Assembly: GCA_002104985.1 (NCBI GenBank)
Contig: MCGO01000014.1
Coordinates: 434,001 to 498,000 of the forward strand
Reading direction: 5' to 3'
DNA from: Rhizoclosmatium globosum
Taxonomy: Eukaryota > Chytridiomycota > Chytridiomycetes > Chytridiales > Chytriomycetaceae
Length of the DNA stretch: 64,000 bases
Shown here: positions 45,589 through 56,056 of the stretch, one piece after another
Position numbering within the stretch: position 1 is the first letter of the stretch
How the letters are laid out: each line of letters starts with the position of its first letter
Position numbers and translations under genes: made by a program
Notes under the pieces: generated by a model
Databases searched by the model: none
What the model was told of the DNA's origin: nothing
What the model saw: only the letters and a program-made list of their open reading frames with translations

Positions 45589-47186
45589 CTATTTCATTTG
45601 ATCCATTACTTCCTTCACCATCAACTGTTTCACAAACTCGTCACTAAACAGTTGGATTTCCGAGGAAACAGCATGTATTACTTCTTCCAAGAGTTCATCA
45701 GCCATCCTACAAGAAAGAATCAAGAAATTAGGCGTGAGTTTACAAAGACGCAGATATGAAACAAGAAGAATACATACAACTGAATCGCATCAATAGGTTC
45801 AAAGATAGGCATCCCTGAAGATCCAATACTTTTCGCTCGATGGAATCGGTTTCTTCCTTTCCTGATGGATGTGAGCACGCGAGAAGGAAGAACGAGACGC
45901 GTGGGTTGAGATATCCTTGTTTGAATTCCAGTATCATGCATCCGTAAAGGAGAATATGGACGTGGCGGAGAAAGTGATTTGTTTCTGATTATTATAGCGC
46001 CGTTGTCATCAGATTCAATTTGATTGCTGTTTGATTGAATATTTTCGATTGAGATGGTCGCGTCTGTCAGATTATGAGGCTTCAAGGAATGTTCGGCGCC
46101 TGTATAATCCGGAGCCAGATCAAATATCGTTATTTGTTCATCCGTTTGAAGTTTCCATGGAGTTGGTTTCGGTACAGCCGGTATACCAGTACCTGAAGTT
46201 CCATACAACTTTAAAATTCCGTTGTCATCATCTTCTTCTTCTGGATTCAAACCAGATTTTCGTGCAGGAGAAGGAGAAGGAGATCTTGAGTCTTTGTAGA
46301 GAGCAAACATTCCACGAGGAGGACTTTGAGTCATAAGAACTTGATGATTCGGACTCTTTTCTGAAGGCATGAGGGACACCAACAAATCATCCAACGCATA
46401 ATCCAACGACACACCTTCTTCATTCAACGCATCCTCATTTGGATCTGTAGTAACACCAACAACATTTGTCCAAGCATTCAACGCCGCCTGATTCGCCACC
46501 TTCTTTTTCATCCTCGCCATCTCCAACTTCCTCATCCTTCGCGCCTTTTCGTCCCTCGCCACCTGATCCAATCTCAACTTTTCAATTTCCATGCGTCGTT
46601 TCGCCTCAATAAGTCTTTGATCGGCCTCCCTCAGTTTCCTGTCCGTGAGTTCAAAGTCTCGTTTCAAGTTTCGCGAAGTCAGCGTGGCCGACGTGGATGC
46701 AATTGCTGTGACCGAGGGACGCGTGAGAGCAGTGACAAAGTCTTTTGAAGAGTGGCGGGTCACGCGTGACGTTGTTTGGTTTGGATTCAAACGCGTTGAA
46801 GTGAGTGAAGTGGCTGATGCGATTGTTCGCGTGGGCGAGGGACTTCTTCGCATTGTTGAGATGGAAGATGGTCTGGTCTTCCGTTGTGGTTGTGGTTGAG
46901 TGTCATTGCGTTGGATGCGAAGCTGTTGCTGGTTTTGAAGTGGATTCGGATTTGGATTCGGGTGTTGTTGTTGAAGAGACGACTGTCGAATCGGAGAAGA
47001 TTGTCGAATTGGAGAAGGAAGCGAAGGTGGTTTCGGAGGTGATTGTTGTTGTTGAATCAGAGGCTTCAGCGACACTGTTTTTGATGTCTGTTTTAATGCG
47101 TGGAGAACTGAAAGCTCTTTTTGGACGAGCTCAACGGCGAGCTGCTGTTTTGTTTTGCGTGGCTGTGTGGTCGGTGGGCGCATCAT
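45589..47186 (-). CDS. Disordered, coiled-coil protein, 508 aa
   Basis: Exons 47186-45778 and 45706-45589 join in frame (509 codons). ATG 47186 (MMRPPTTQPRKTKQQ) is the first Met after an in-frame stop. Residues ~10-170 are Gln/Pro/Ser/Thr-rich. A strongly charged helix follows (~172-230, ELTDRKLREADQRLIEAKRR ... RMRKLEMARMKKKV), then acidic and Ser/Pro-rich stretches (SRSPSPSPARKS). The C-terminus is an amphipathic helix (ADELLEEVIHAVSSEIQLFS) coded mainly by exon 2. This layout resembles centrosomal or ciliary scaffold proteins, but I cannot name an orthologue. Zoosporic fungi do build cilia, so that role is possible. Confidence 0.7.
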
Positions 47187-47481
47187 CTTGTCCACTTGAT
47201 TCTGACGTCAAATAAATAGAATACACTTAGAAGCACGCGTTAGGTCGCATGAGTAAAGAGTGTTAAACCAGTTACATCTTTATTCCTTCTGGCAAGATGA
47301 ATGTGGTTCAGGGAGTCGTTGGAATGTATAACACTTGATTTGTTCTTTTCTTCACACCAAGCGCTGTGTATTAGCCTACAGCGTGTAATTAGGAGAAAAA
47401 TTACATTAATGTTCCTGATTGAATGGTTTATTTAAGTAATCTATACATGTCGTCTAGGAGCTGTTTGATAGAGATTCCCAT

Positions 47482-47554
47482 GGGCGTATGGCAAAATGGT
47501 TACCGCGCTTGACTACGAATCAAGAGATTCCAGGTTCGACCCCTGGTACGCTCG
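47482..47554 (+). tRNA. tRNA-Arg (anticodon ACG)
   Basis: The 73-base sequence folds as a cloverleaf: acceptor GGGCGTA paired with TACGCTC (one G-T), anticodon stem CTTGA/TCAAG around loop CTACGAA (anticodon ACG, read as ICG after A-to-I editing), and T arm CCAGG-TTCGACC-CCTGG, with G as discriminator base. The D arm supplies the internal A box and the T arm the B box for RNA polymerase III. It has no intron. It decodes CGU, CGC and CGA arginine codons. Confidence 0.95.
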
Positions 47555-47558
47555 TTTT
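47555..47558 (+). terminator. RNA polymerase III T-run terminator
   Basis: The tRNA is followed directly by TTTT (CGTTTTGG), the usual minimal termination signal for polymerase III. Confidence 0.7.
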
Positions 47559-47619
47559 GGTGATCATTAGCAGTTATTGATGTGTTGTGAGGTTGCGGAT
47601 GGTGGTAGGGTTGTTGCGG

Positions 47620-47905
47620 AGGACTGATGTGGCCAACTTGTGCTCTTTGACGCGTTTTTCAACCATGTCATTGGTCAGGGTATCATAATTTTTATAATCA
47701 TCAGCAGATTGCTTTGATTAGTGGTGCTGAGCTGGTAGGGTCTTGTCTCGACCCAACTTTACTTTCTCCAACCGCTTTATCATTCAGTTTCAATCTGGAA
47801 AATTAATGCGCTTACTTAAAGCATAAATTGTATTGACTATTATATCTCAGCGGCTCTCTGTCGCGTTCCTGAGGGAAGCTGCGATAAACGATACGTGTTT
47901 GAAAC
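47620..47905. repeat. Partial copy of a dispersed repeat also at 50437-50650
   Basis: CAGTTTCAATCTGGAAAATTAATGCGCTTACTTAAAGC... through TCGCGTTCCTGAGGGAAGCTGCGATAAACGATACG (47785-47905) matches 50455-50570 closely. A weaker match (GACGCGTTTTTCAACCATGTC, 47648) pairs with 50607. In the second copy this is the 3' half of a 107-codon minus-strand frame; here that frame is broken. Otherwise 47187-48325 contains only the tRNA and no supported gene. Confidence 0.65.
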
Positions 47906-48325
47906 GCAGACTTTTTGTGCTTAGAAAAACAGGCAGGAGAAGGAAACACACCCAGAAGAAAACAACGCATCCAGAAGCATCTCAGACAGACATGAACGAC
48001 GTCTGGGTATAGTGAGGGAACCCACCACCATCGGAAGGATTCGAACGGTGGAAATTGTGAACAGACTCTCTCATACGCTCATATACGATCATTGGCAAGA
48101 GCTGATAGTTTTTTTAGGTTAAGGGCCGAGAGAAAAAGAGCGTCTAAAAATACTGTTTCCAGCTACAAACTTAGGTAGTCAAATAATCCAAAAATCTCCT
48201 TACAACTCTCACCTCCTTCGCGTTCGCTCATTGGCGAGAGCCAGTGTTTCTTAAAGTCAAAGGTCGCGCAAAACAAAGTACTAATTTAATGATTGAAAAC
48301 GAACAACAGAATATAAACTATAACG

Positions 48326-50168
48326 CTAATCTTCATCGAGTGCCAATAACACAGCAGCAATATCGGAATTGTTGAGATGACGCAGCTTCTTGATAACATC
48401 CAATCGAAAACGAGAGGCTATGCGTCGGTCAGCCGCCCTATCACCTTGCATAACTTTTTGAGTCTCAGGTGTGTTAAGACCTTCCGCAGCGGCTCTCGAC
48501 ACCTTCCTCAGGTTCGTAACAACATCCTTCATTTTTGACGGGTTTTCAATTTCCATCAAACGTTGGTTGACGTTCTCCAACGAGTCTTTCTCACATAGCT
48601 TCTTTGTGACATTATAGGACACCTTCAGGCTTGCCCACCAAGAATCAGGCGCTGCTCCTTTAAACGTTGGGCAGTTCTTTTTCCTCCATCTAGCGCCATA
48701 AATATTGTTGAGCTTGTCAAAATGCACCATCATTTCAAACACATCCTGGTACGTATACATAGACAGGGGGCGAACGTAGACATTCGGAATAGAGTCTTTT
48801 TTGGCCGTGGCAAAATCAAACAACTTGTCATCGTAGGCAATATACAAGCGCCCCAACTGTTGACCTCGGACAGGTGTTTCAAATCCAGTCTTGCTAAAAA
48901 CCATCCAGGAAAAAGGCAATTCTGCAATGGCAATTGTAGAGGACTTTGTTGGAGTCATCAGAGCAGTATTCCTGTCAATCGCAGCACTCGATGGTCCTCT
49001 AGTCACGGCGCTTGAGGGTCCCCCGATCTGCAGCTGGGAAAGAGGCGACGAAACTTGAGGGGCAAAACTAGGCCGGAATTGTTTTGTTGGAGAGGTGGCA
49101 TTTTGGCGATGCAACATTTTTCGGAGATCCGCAATCATCTTGGCCTGCGTTTCAATTTGACATTTATTCGCCGAGCATTGTTCACGTAGCATTTTGTTTT
49201 CACGGGAAAGTCGGTCATGGCTTACTTGCAACTGCGCCAACGTTTCTCTGTCCACATTTCTCTGATTCATGGCAGAAAGAGATGCGAGAATCAAGTCGCC
49301 CTTAAGTTTCCAGTTAAGTGTCGATTAGTTGAGCACCTGCATTATATTCTCAGCATACCTTCAAAGCTTCCCCAACCACTGGCTCCTGAATTACGAGCTT
49401 CATAAAGAACTTCGCTTTGTCTGTCTTGTATTTTGCCGCTGCAGCGAGGGTTTTTGGCGAGGCTACTTTCTTTGGGGCTGGCCCGGCGTCGTCGGAAACT
49501 CGTGGGCGTTTCAGCGTCAAGCCAGTTGGGTTTGGGGGTTTTGTTGATGGAGTGGAGGGCCTATCGTCCGCAGAGGGACCAAGTGTCGGTTCCGACGGTT
49601 CTGCAAACTGGCAGGGACCACAGTAGCGCTTTTCGTTATCTGGGAACAGGCATTTTGAGTGTATTTGTCTGTGGCAGCCGTCGCAGTCCGAGGCTGTGGT
49701 TGTCGACAAAACCGGGAACTTGTACGTTCTGCAGCGCGCTTCTTCCGCGTTTGGCGCTAAATAATAGAAGGCAACAATTAGCGATGTTACCAAAGAAAAC
49801 AGGAAAATTCACCATGGGACGTTGGCATCGTTGGTGCGTCACTGTTGCGAGGAGCTGCAGGCGACAATGAAGACGGCATCGAAGACGAGGACGGGGCTCC
49901 TAGCATAGTGGCAGTGGTGGGAGTGGGTCTCCGGGGAGGCGACGTGGACTCTCGAAAGCGAAGGGGAGGGGCAATGGGTTTGCCAGCTGAAAAAGTGGAT
50001 GTCCGGATATGAGCAACTGGATTATTAAATGACGAAATAAATGTTACATTTAGCACATGTTGGAGCCGACGGCGTGGAGTAATAAAGATCACCAGTAGAA
50101 TCTATCTTACTGTACGCCCAATGGATTGGAAGCCGATGTGCAGCGCAAACAGTGATTGCTTTTGCCAT
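48326..50168 (-). CDS. Cys-rich (PHD/RING-like) finger and coiled-coil protein, 555 aa
   Basis: Four exons (50168-50048, 49986-49813, 49756-49359, 49300-48326) give 556 codons from ATG 50168 (MAKAITVCAAHRLPIHW). Residues 1-40 hold Cys/His pairs ending near TCAK. A second cluster (~115-145) reads CDGCHRQIHSKC ... CGPC, a PHD- or zinc-ribbon-like arrangement suggesting chromatin or protein binding. A Ser/Pro-rich linker, a leucine-zipper helix (~243-290, VSHDRLSRENKMLREQ) and a C-terminal domain with FDFATAKKDSIPNVYVRPLS follow. I recognise no named family; it may be a lineage-specific or transposon-derived nuclear protein. Intron positions and frame are consistent. Confidence 0.7.
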
Positions 50169-50436
50169 TGGTTTAGTCAGATAGCGCACTGAATAGTAGA
50201 CATCAGGGGAGTGTGAAAAAGAGTAAATTGATCAAATTAGCTTTGGATCGTGCGTTTCGGCCAGCCGATTGGTGCTTTTGAGTTCTGATTGTAAGTAGGT
50301 TAGCGATTTTGAGAGGAGCCACGGTCAGGCTCAATCTAAGCGGATACAGGCTATATGAAATACATACACCCCAGGTATAGTGGTCCCGGTGGTGCCTAAT
50401 ACGTGGCAAGGTGGTGCAAGGATTGCTGTCAACCTT

Positions 50437-50650
50437 CTCCAAACGCTTCATCATTTAGTTTCAATCTGGAAAATTAATGCGCTTACTTAAAGCGTAAATT
50501 TTATTGACTAGTATGTGTGAAAGGTTCTCTGTCGCGTTCCTATTAAGGAAGCTGCGATAAACGATATGTTGACCGAAGTTGTTGGTCCAACTGTATCCCT
50601 TCGACGCGTGCTTCAACCATTGTCTTTGGTAAGAAGGCAAAAATACTTGC
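50437..50650. repeat. Second copy of the 47.6-47.9 kb repeat
   Basis: It shares CCAAACGCTTCATCATTTAG (versus CCAACCGCTTTATCATTCAG at 47769), the AATCTGGAAAATTAATGCGC block and the GAAGCTGCGATAAACGATA block. The orientation is the same as the first copy and the spacing about 2.67 kb. Confidence 0.65.
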
Positions 50651-50784
50651 ACCGAAAGGGCACGCAGTGGATCATATGTTTCCCAAGCCTTAAACCCATG
50701 GAAGCCTTCATTCAGAATGCACCAGTTTTCCACTAGAAGATGAGGCCTTTCCCGATTCATTCGTTTTGTAATCAGCTGCAACAT
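50461..50784 (-). CDS. Small hypothetical protein, 107 aa, 3' half in a repeat
   Basis: An open frame from ATG 50784 (MLQLITKRMNRERPH) to TAG at 50461 encodes an aromatic-rich protein (ENWCILNEGFHGFKAWETYD) with no motif I recognise. Its 3' half is repeated at 47785-47905. The next gene upstream on the same strand ends at 50832, only 48 bases away. It could be a real short gene, a terminal exon, or an incidental frame in a repeat; the repeat makes coding doubtful. Confidence 0.35.
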   Translation of the reverse strand: MLQLITKRMNRERPHLLVENWCILNEGFHGFKAWETYDPLRALSVQVFLPSYQRQWLKHASKGYSWTNNFGQHIVYRSFLNRNATENLSHILVNKIYALSKRINFPD

Positions 50785-50831
50785 AACGTCTCAATAAAAA
50801 TATTCATTGGAATATCTAACGCAGATTAAAT

Positions 50832-51677
50832 TCACCACAACCCCCACTTCTTGACCCACTTTCCCCCATTCGCCAAATACGAAATCAACTGTCTGTGTCG
50901 AATACTCACAACACAAACAAGAGCAGACGCAGCCGCCAATTCCCGTTCATTCTCCGACCTCCACGCCCCAACAGGAACTAAATCCCCCGTAACCCTCTCA
51001 TTATTAATCTGAAACACAAACTGCGCAACAACACGCTCCTCACTCACCACCCCCGAGCCACCCTCAAACTCCACAGAAAACAACTGAAACGACGCATGAA
51101 TCGGCGTTTTCGGGCGGTCTTCTACTTTAGTGTCTGTTGAAAGGACAATCGGTTCTGCGCGATGTCCTCCAAGACTTCCACCCCCGCGACGCCATGTGTA
51201 GCTTGCTCTGGGTGCAGTAAACGTGCAGGGTGTTTTGATTGTTTTGAAGCTTGGAGACTCCATGATCATGTTGATTTCTGCACCTGGTACAAAGGTGTCT
51301 ACTTTGAATCCGGCAGTATCGGCGATTTGGTATGGACGGAGAAGGAGGCATGTGTCCGGGCTGGTTGACCATTTGAGTTCAATTGGTGGAGCGCATTCAA
51401 TCAGGGAAATTGTGGGTGGCAGTTTCTTGGCTTGGACTTTCTCTGGGCGGAATACGTTAAAATCAGAGGTTTGGTTGGTGTTATCCGAGCCGAGGTTGAA
51501 TGTGAGGGAGTTGGTTCCATTTGGGAGGGAGAGGTCGATTGTGTTGTAAGTTGGGTTGGAGAAGTGGAGTGATAAGGTAAGATCAGCTGTGTGATAGTGA
51601 GGAGGGGAAAAGGTGGCTGTATCTTGCTGCTGGTGCTGGAGGCTGTAAGTGGGTGGCTGTGGATCGTGCTTCGACAT
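50832..51677 (-). CDS. Hypothetical beta-rich protein, 281 aa
   Basis: A single exon of 282 codons from ATG 51677 (MSKHDPQPPTYSLQHQQQ). The first ~25 residues are Pro/Gln-rich. The remainder alternates short hydrophobic strands and turns (LTLSLHFSNPTYNTIDLSL, FQLFSVEFEGGSGVV, AQFVFQINNERV) and ends in a helix with paired Trp (GGKWVKKWGLW). There is no signal peptide or membrane span. It recalls a single beta-barrel domain such as a Tubby-C-like fold, but I see no diagnostic motif and claim no family. The open frame is intact and lies divergent from the NACHT gene, sharing an upstream region of ~216 bases. Confidence 0.65.
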   Translation of the reverse strand: MSKHDPQPPTYSLQHQQQDTATFSPPHYHTADLTLSLHFSNPTYNTIDLSLPNGTNSLTFNLGSDNTNQTSDFNVFRPEKVQAKKLPPTISLIECAPPIELKWSTSPDTCLLLRPYQIADTAGFKVDTFVPGAEINMIMESPSFKTIKTPCTFTAPRASYTWRRGGGSLGGHRAEPIVLSTDTKVEDRPKTPIHASFQLFSVEFEGGSGVVSEERVVAQFVFQINNERVTGDLVPVGAWRSENERELAAASALVCVVSIRHRQLISYLANGGKWVKKWGLW

Positions 51678-51892
51678 TCTTGCGTTGTTGAGTTTAGGCA
51701 ATCTATTTCATTGGATTGAAATGAATCTTTACCAGAACACTTGTATGCCTTCGAATACAATTCTCCTGTCTGTATTGTTTACTAATTAGAATAACTAATT
51801 GGGAAGATCGATGATGCCGAATGGCTCAACAAAACATCATTTCAAATACAAGTATTTAACACGCAGGGTGAACTTACCGAGCTATTTCGTTC

Positions 51893-53840
51893 ATGGAAAA
51901 TACTCAAGATCGTCAGGCAATTGGCCAGGGCAAGAATATTGTTATCAAAACACCCATAATGAGTTGTGAGAGCCCACCACTTTAACCCTCGTTGGACTTA
52001 AAACTAAAGTACTCGTAGTCCAAGCAGCAGTCTACGCCGTCTGTTGCATCCCATTCGATGCCTTTCGTTCAATCACGTCTCGGGCTTCTTCACCAACCGA
52101 AGCAGAGCCACTTCTCCCACCCAATCTCGCCATTTCAACCACTGATCAAACTTCATCAACCATCCTCACAATCAACCAGCCTTCTCCTAATCCAGCGCTG
52201 TCACCACGCCCAGAAAGAACCGAAACCCCAAAAGCAGCACCAATTAAATACCGCCGGCCAATCAGAAACAGAGACCTGACTTTGAAGCAATGGCTGTGTC
52301 CTGTCGACTTCAAATCCCAAATGACGGTATTCGAGGAAGACTACGTTCCAACCGCCCAAGTCTGGATCGCAAATATAGTGTACGAATGGGCCGTCCTCCC
52401 TGACGACGCCCCCATCATGTGGATCAACGGCGGAGGCAAATCAGGGAAAACTTATTCATGTTATAGTGTCGTGAGACATCTCCCAGAAGAGCTGATTCTT
52501 GGATGCGCTTATTTCACTCGGTATGATGATTTAAGGACGACTGAACCCGAAAGTGTTATTAGGACATTGGTGTGGCAGTTGTTTGAACGGTTACCTGCAT
52601 TTAAAGCGTATGTTGAATCTATTATGAGTCAAGACTTGGCGCCGAGCAACAAAGTTAGTCTTTTGGAAGATCCTGTAAACGCTTTTACGCTTTTGGTTGT
52701 GAATGGGTTGAACGAGATTCCTGTACCTGAGCATAATGTATTGATCGTGATTGATGCACTGGATGAATTGTCGGTCAAGACTCGAAAAGTACTATGGGAA
52801 ATTATCGACAAACAGTGCCCTAACCTTCCATCCTACGTCAAATTACTTGTCACAGGTCGACCCGAAGTCGATATATACAATTGTTTCACCAAAGCCGGCG
52901 CGTTTGAGTTCTCAGTCCACGACCAGACAGAATACCTTCAACAAGAAGACATGAGGAAAGTCCTACAACACTACATGAAGAAAATATGGCATGTCCAGGA
53001 ATTAACTGCGACAATGAAGGAGCTGGAAACTGTTGTACTCGAAAAAGCGTTCTTGTTTGCAAGTATTCGAATTTATACCCAAGTATTCCAGGATGGTGGA
53101 TACACGCCTGAGTCCGCTCTTGCTTTGATAAAATCGGAGGAATTTGAAGCGAATGGTGGGATATACCCAGTTGTTGTCAACTATGGCTTGCAACAGACTT
53201 GGAACTCTCCAATCAGTTTGTACAAACAAGTTGTCGGAACAATTCTCGCTGCAAAAGAGCCTTTGGATTATAATACACTAGGAATCCTCGGTGCCGTGAG
53301 TCTCGGGACGTTTGCCTTCCTCGCATGTCAGGTAAATCTTCCCAGACTCATTCATCAATCCCAAAAACTGACTTCCTTGACCTTAAGCTAAAACCCCTCA
53401 TCCGTCTCCAACACCACGAAAACTCCACAAACACACTCACAATCCACCACAAACTAATCCGAGACCACCTCGTCCTCCCATACCACAACCCCGGTCCAAA
53501 CATGTTCATCAACATCCGCCAACAAAACTACCAATTCGCAACATCATGCCTCGACATCCTCAGCGTTCACCTTGAAACAATCCCGCGTCGTTCTTTCTTG
53601 ATGCCAAGGGTTCTTGTCGATTGGTTACATGGCGTGGATTGTAACGAGATTCCAGGGTGTAATGCTCATACAGAATACGCGAGAAAGTATTGGGTGAAGC
53701 ATCTGGATTTGGAGTGGGCTGTTCCGCCGAATTTTCAGGATTTTGCAGAGAAGTATAAGGGGTTTGTTGGGATTTATTTGGAGGAGGTTGGGGAGGATGG
53801 GGTGTTGGAGAAGATGAAGGGGTTTGGGGTTGATGTTTGA
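51893..53840 (+). CDS. NACHT-type STAND NTPase, 615 aa
   Basis: Exons 51893-51965, 52010-53331 and 53388-53840 give 616 codons; the first exon (MENTQDRQAIGQG) is inferred from a frame-keeping 44-base intron. Residues ~25-120 are a Ser/Thr/Pro-rich head. The NTPase has Walker A GGGKSGKT (~165-172), an aromatic strand (GCAYFTRYDD), Walker B VLIVIDALDEL (~268-277) and the sensor-like LLVTGRPEVD (~303-310), all typical of fungal NACHT proteins. A helical ~300-residue C-terminus follows, without WD40, ankyrin or TPR repeats. In fungi such proteins act as nucleotide-driven switches in non-self recognition and programmed cell death; that role is inferred. It lacks a recognisable N-terminal effector domain. 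Confidence 0.8.
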
Positions 53841-54392
53841 AAAAAAAGGACTTTCTTTACAAATAGTAATATACTCGTTTTATACCATATTTGATTGAGC
53901 AGTATAATGTAATTTTGTGTCCCATACAAGCCGGGTCCCGGTATAAACAATTTCTATTCATAAATACACGTAAGAGCACGAAAATGGAAGAATAATTCGG
54001 TATCTTACGGTTTTCGCAGGAAATGAAGCGGTTTCTGAGCATCGACGCCACTGGAACTCATCCATTTCTTGGCAGATCTTCGAATGAAATGTAAGCCTCA
54101 ACGATAATCATCCAACAACGTGTGTCAGTTGAGAAATTCGCAAGTTGGAACTTTGACTGTCGTAAATTGGAGGCGAAGCTGACAGTGTCAACCACATTCT
54201 TTTGGTGAGAAACTCGTTTGAAAATTCCAGGTGTTCAGGGTCACGTTGGTTACAAAGCCACGAGACCCATTTTGAGCGCATGATTTCCCAAGCAAACGAG
54301 CGCCACCAAGCGAACTGTATAAAACCCGTGAGGTACTTTCCTTCTCTCACTACTACTCAGAATCAAAACATTCTAACCAAACTCACTTCCAA
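53841..54392. other. Intergenic region upstream of the secreted-protein gene
   Basis: No gene is supported. Just before the next start there is TATAAAACCCG (54318), a plausible TATA box ~75 bases upstream of the ATG, followed by a TC-rich leader and AACC-type context. Confidence 0.5.
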
Positions 54393-55574
54393 ATGCTCTT
54401 GTCTCTTGTCTTGACTGCTGCCACTCTCGTTGCTGCCGCTCCAACCAGCCAGCCTCTCCCACACAGCGTTTCTTGGCACTTGAAGAACGGTGTCAAGAAG
54501 CACGAAGCATTGAACCTTGCAGCTGCATCCGCCCACTTGACAAACTATGGAGGACCTGTCATTTCCAACGGTATTCTTCTTGATTCCACATTATAACAAG
54601 TTCCACTAAGACGATTCAAAACAGTCGAAGTCCACCCAATCTTCTACGGTAACGCAAACTACCAATCCGAAACCAACGCATTCTATGCTGGAGTTACTCA
54701 GTCTTCGTGGTACGATGTTATGGCTCAATACAACGTCTACCGCGGTTCTGCTGTTCCAGGATTCTCTGTCCCAGCCACTCTTTCGACTTTGGACGACGTC
54801 AACGACATCCAACCATTCCTTACCAACTTGATCCAAACTGGACAAATCAAGCCAACTGCCAACACTTACTACCCAATCCACTTTGCCCCAGGAATCAGTA
54901 TCACCCAGGGCGGAGGTGCTTCGTGCTCCGTATTCTGTGCCTACCACGGTACCATCGACATTTCCTCCCTTAACGTTGGTACCAAGTACCTCTACTACGG
55001 TGTCATGCCAGACCAAGGAGGTTCCTGTGCCGGTGGATGTGGAAGCGACCCATCTGAAGTCAACAACATGTTCTCTGTCGCGTCCCACGAACTCGCCGAA
55101 GCTGCCACCGATGCCGCTGTTGGTGTCGCCACTACCACTGGATCGCCACTTGCATGGTACGACAACACCAATGGTGAGATTGGAGACATCTGTAACGCTC
55201 AGCAAGGAACTACTGTTGGTGGAGATGGTGTTACCTATGTCGTTCAGACAATTTGGTCCAACTCTGCTAACTCTTGTGTGGCGAGTGGTCCAAAGCCTAA
55301 GACCACTACCACTGCTGTTGTTGTCAAGACTACCACTGCTGCTGTTGTCAAGACTACCACTGCTGCTGTTGTCAAAACTACGACTGCTGCTGTCAAGACC
55401 ACTACTGCCGCTACCACTTGTGCCCATAGCAAGTGTGTGACTGGTGTTGCTTTGAGATCCTCTTGTGACTCTTGTGTTGGTCAAATTATTGCTCAGGACA
55501 GCTACTGTGGTTCTACTTCTTGGGACAGTGTTTGTGTTGGAGAAGTCAAGTCCATCTGTGGAATCACTTGCTAA
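54393..55574 (+). CDS. Secreted HELxxA zincin-like protein with Cys-rich tail, 375 aa
   Basis: Exons 54393-54570 and 54625-55574 give 376 codons. Residues 1-16 (MLLSLVLTAATLVAAA) are a clear signal peptide. The catalytic-like domain holds VASHELAEAATDAA (~212-225) followed by WYDNTNGEIGDIC, a pattern shared with EXORDIUM-type and bacterial HE(L/I)AE.xT proteins; a zinc-peptidase role is possible but the second His of HExxH is missing. A linker of five TTTAAVVK-like repeats (~290-322), probably O-glycosylated, leads to a Cys-rich module (~325-375, CDSCVGQIIAQDSYC ... SICGITC) of a type I associate with secreted proteins of chytrids and some bacteria. Likely an extracellular enzyme or wall-binding protein; the substrate is unknown. 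Confidence 0.8.
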
Positions 55575-55769
55575 ATTTAGCTAAAGGAACTGCAAGTATA
55601 GTTTTGTGACTCTTGTGCTATACACTCTCTCTATGTTTTACAACTGTTCAAATATGATTTAGAATTAAAGGACGAGTATTCTTGCCTACTTAAAATTTAA
55701 GTTCTTCTTCTTAGGAAAGAATTAGAAAAGGTTATGTTTTGGAACGAAGAATATTATATAATATATAAC

Positions 55770-55840
55770 CTTGCTCAATTGGTTAGATCGTGTAAGCAAC
55801 ACGCCACAAGTTAAATTGGTGGAAGGCACGTTTGCTAAAA
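55770..55840 (+). other. tRNA-like fragment (possible tRNA pseudogene or SINE head)
   Basis: CCTTGCTCAATTGGTTAGATCGTGT resembles the 5' half of a tRNA with an A box (TTGCTCAATTGG). The 3' half (AAGTTAAATTGGTGGAAGG) only vaguely resembles a B box, and the acceptor stem does not pair. Not a functional tRNA as read. The rest of 55575-56056 holds nothing I recognise. Confidence 0.3.
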
Positions 55841-56056
55841 TTTGGTTAAATCCGCGTTTTATGCTGTTTGGAGAGAAGAATCTGGACAAAGGGGCGTAAA
55901 TTTATTTCAAATCCATTGAGGCATTGCGTCCCACTGAAATTATTCAGAAGGGAGCACACACTTGTCCGGAGGTTGTGAAAATGAGATGAAAGCAAGTTTA
56001 TTAGAATGGCATGACATCAGGTTTCAAAATAAGGATACGTTAGAAAGTAGAGGGCT

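Noticed and set aside
46645..47215. Plus-strand frames opposite the 45589-47186 gene
   Set aside because: They are antisense shadows; the minus-strand frame has 470 uninterrupted codons and a consistent intron, the plus frames do not.
48030..48062. Minus-strand tRNA suggested by GGAAGGATTCGAACGGTGG
   Set aside because: The T-arm stem does not pair and no anticodon or acceptor stem can be formed.
54606..55484. 292-codon minus-strand frame opposite the secreted-protein gene
   Set aside because: Low-complexity Ser/Asn/Gly product produced by the codon usage of the sense gene, which has a signal peptide and clear domains.
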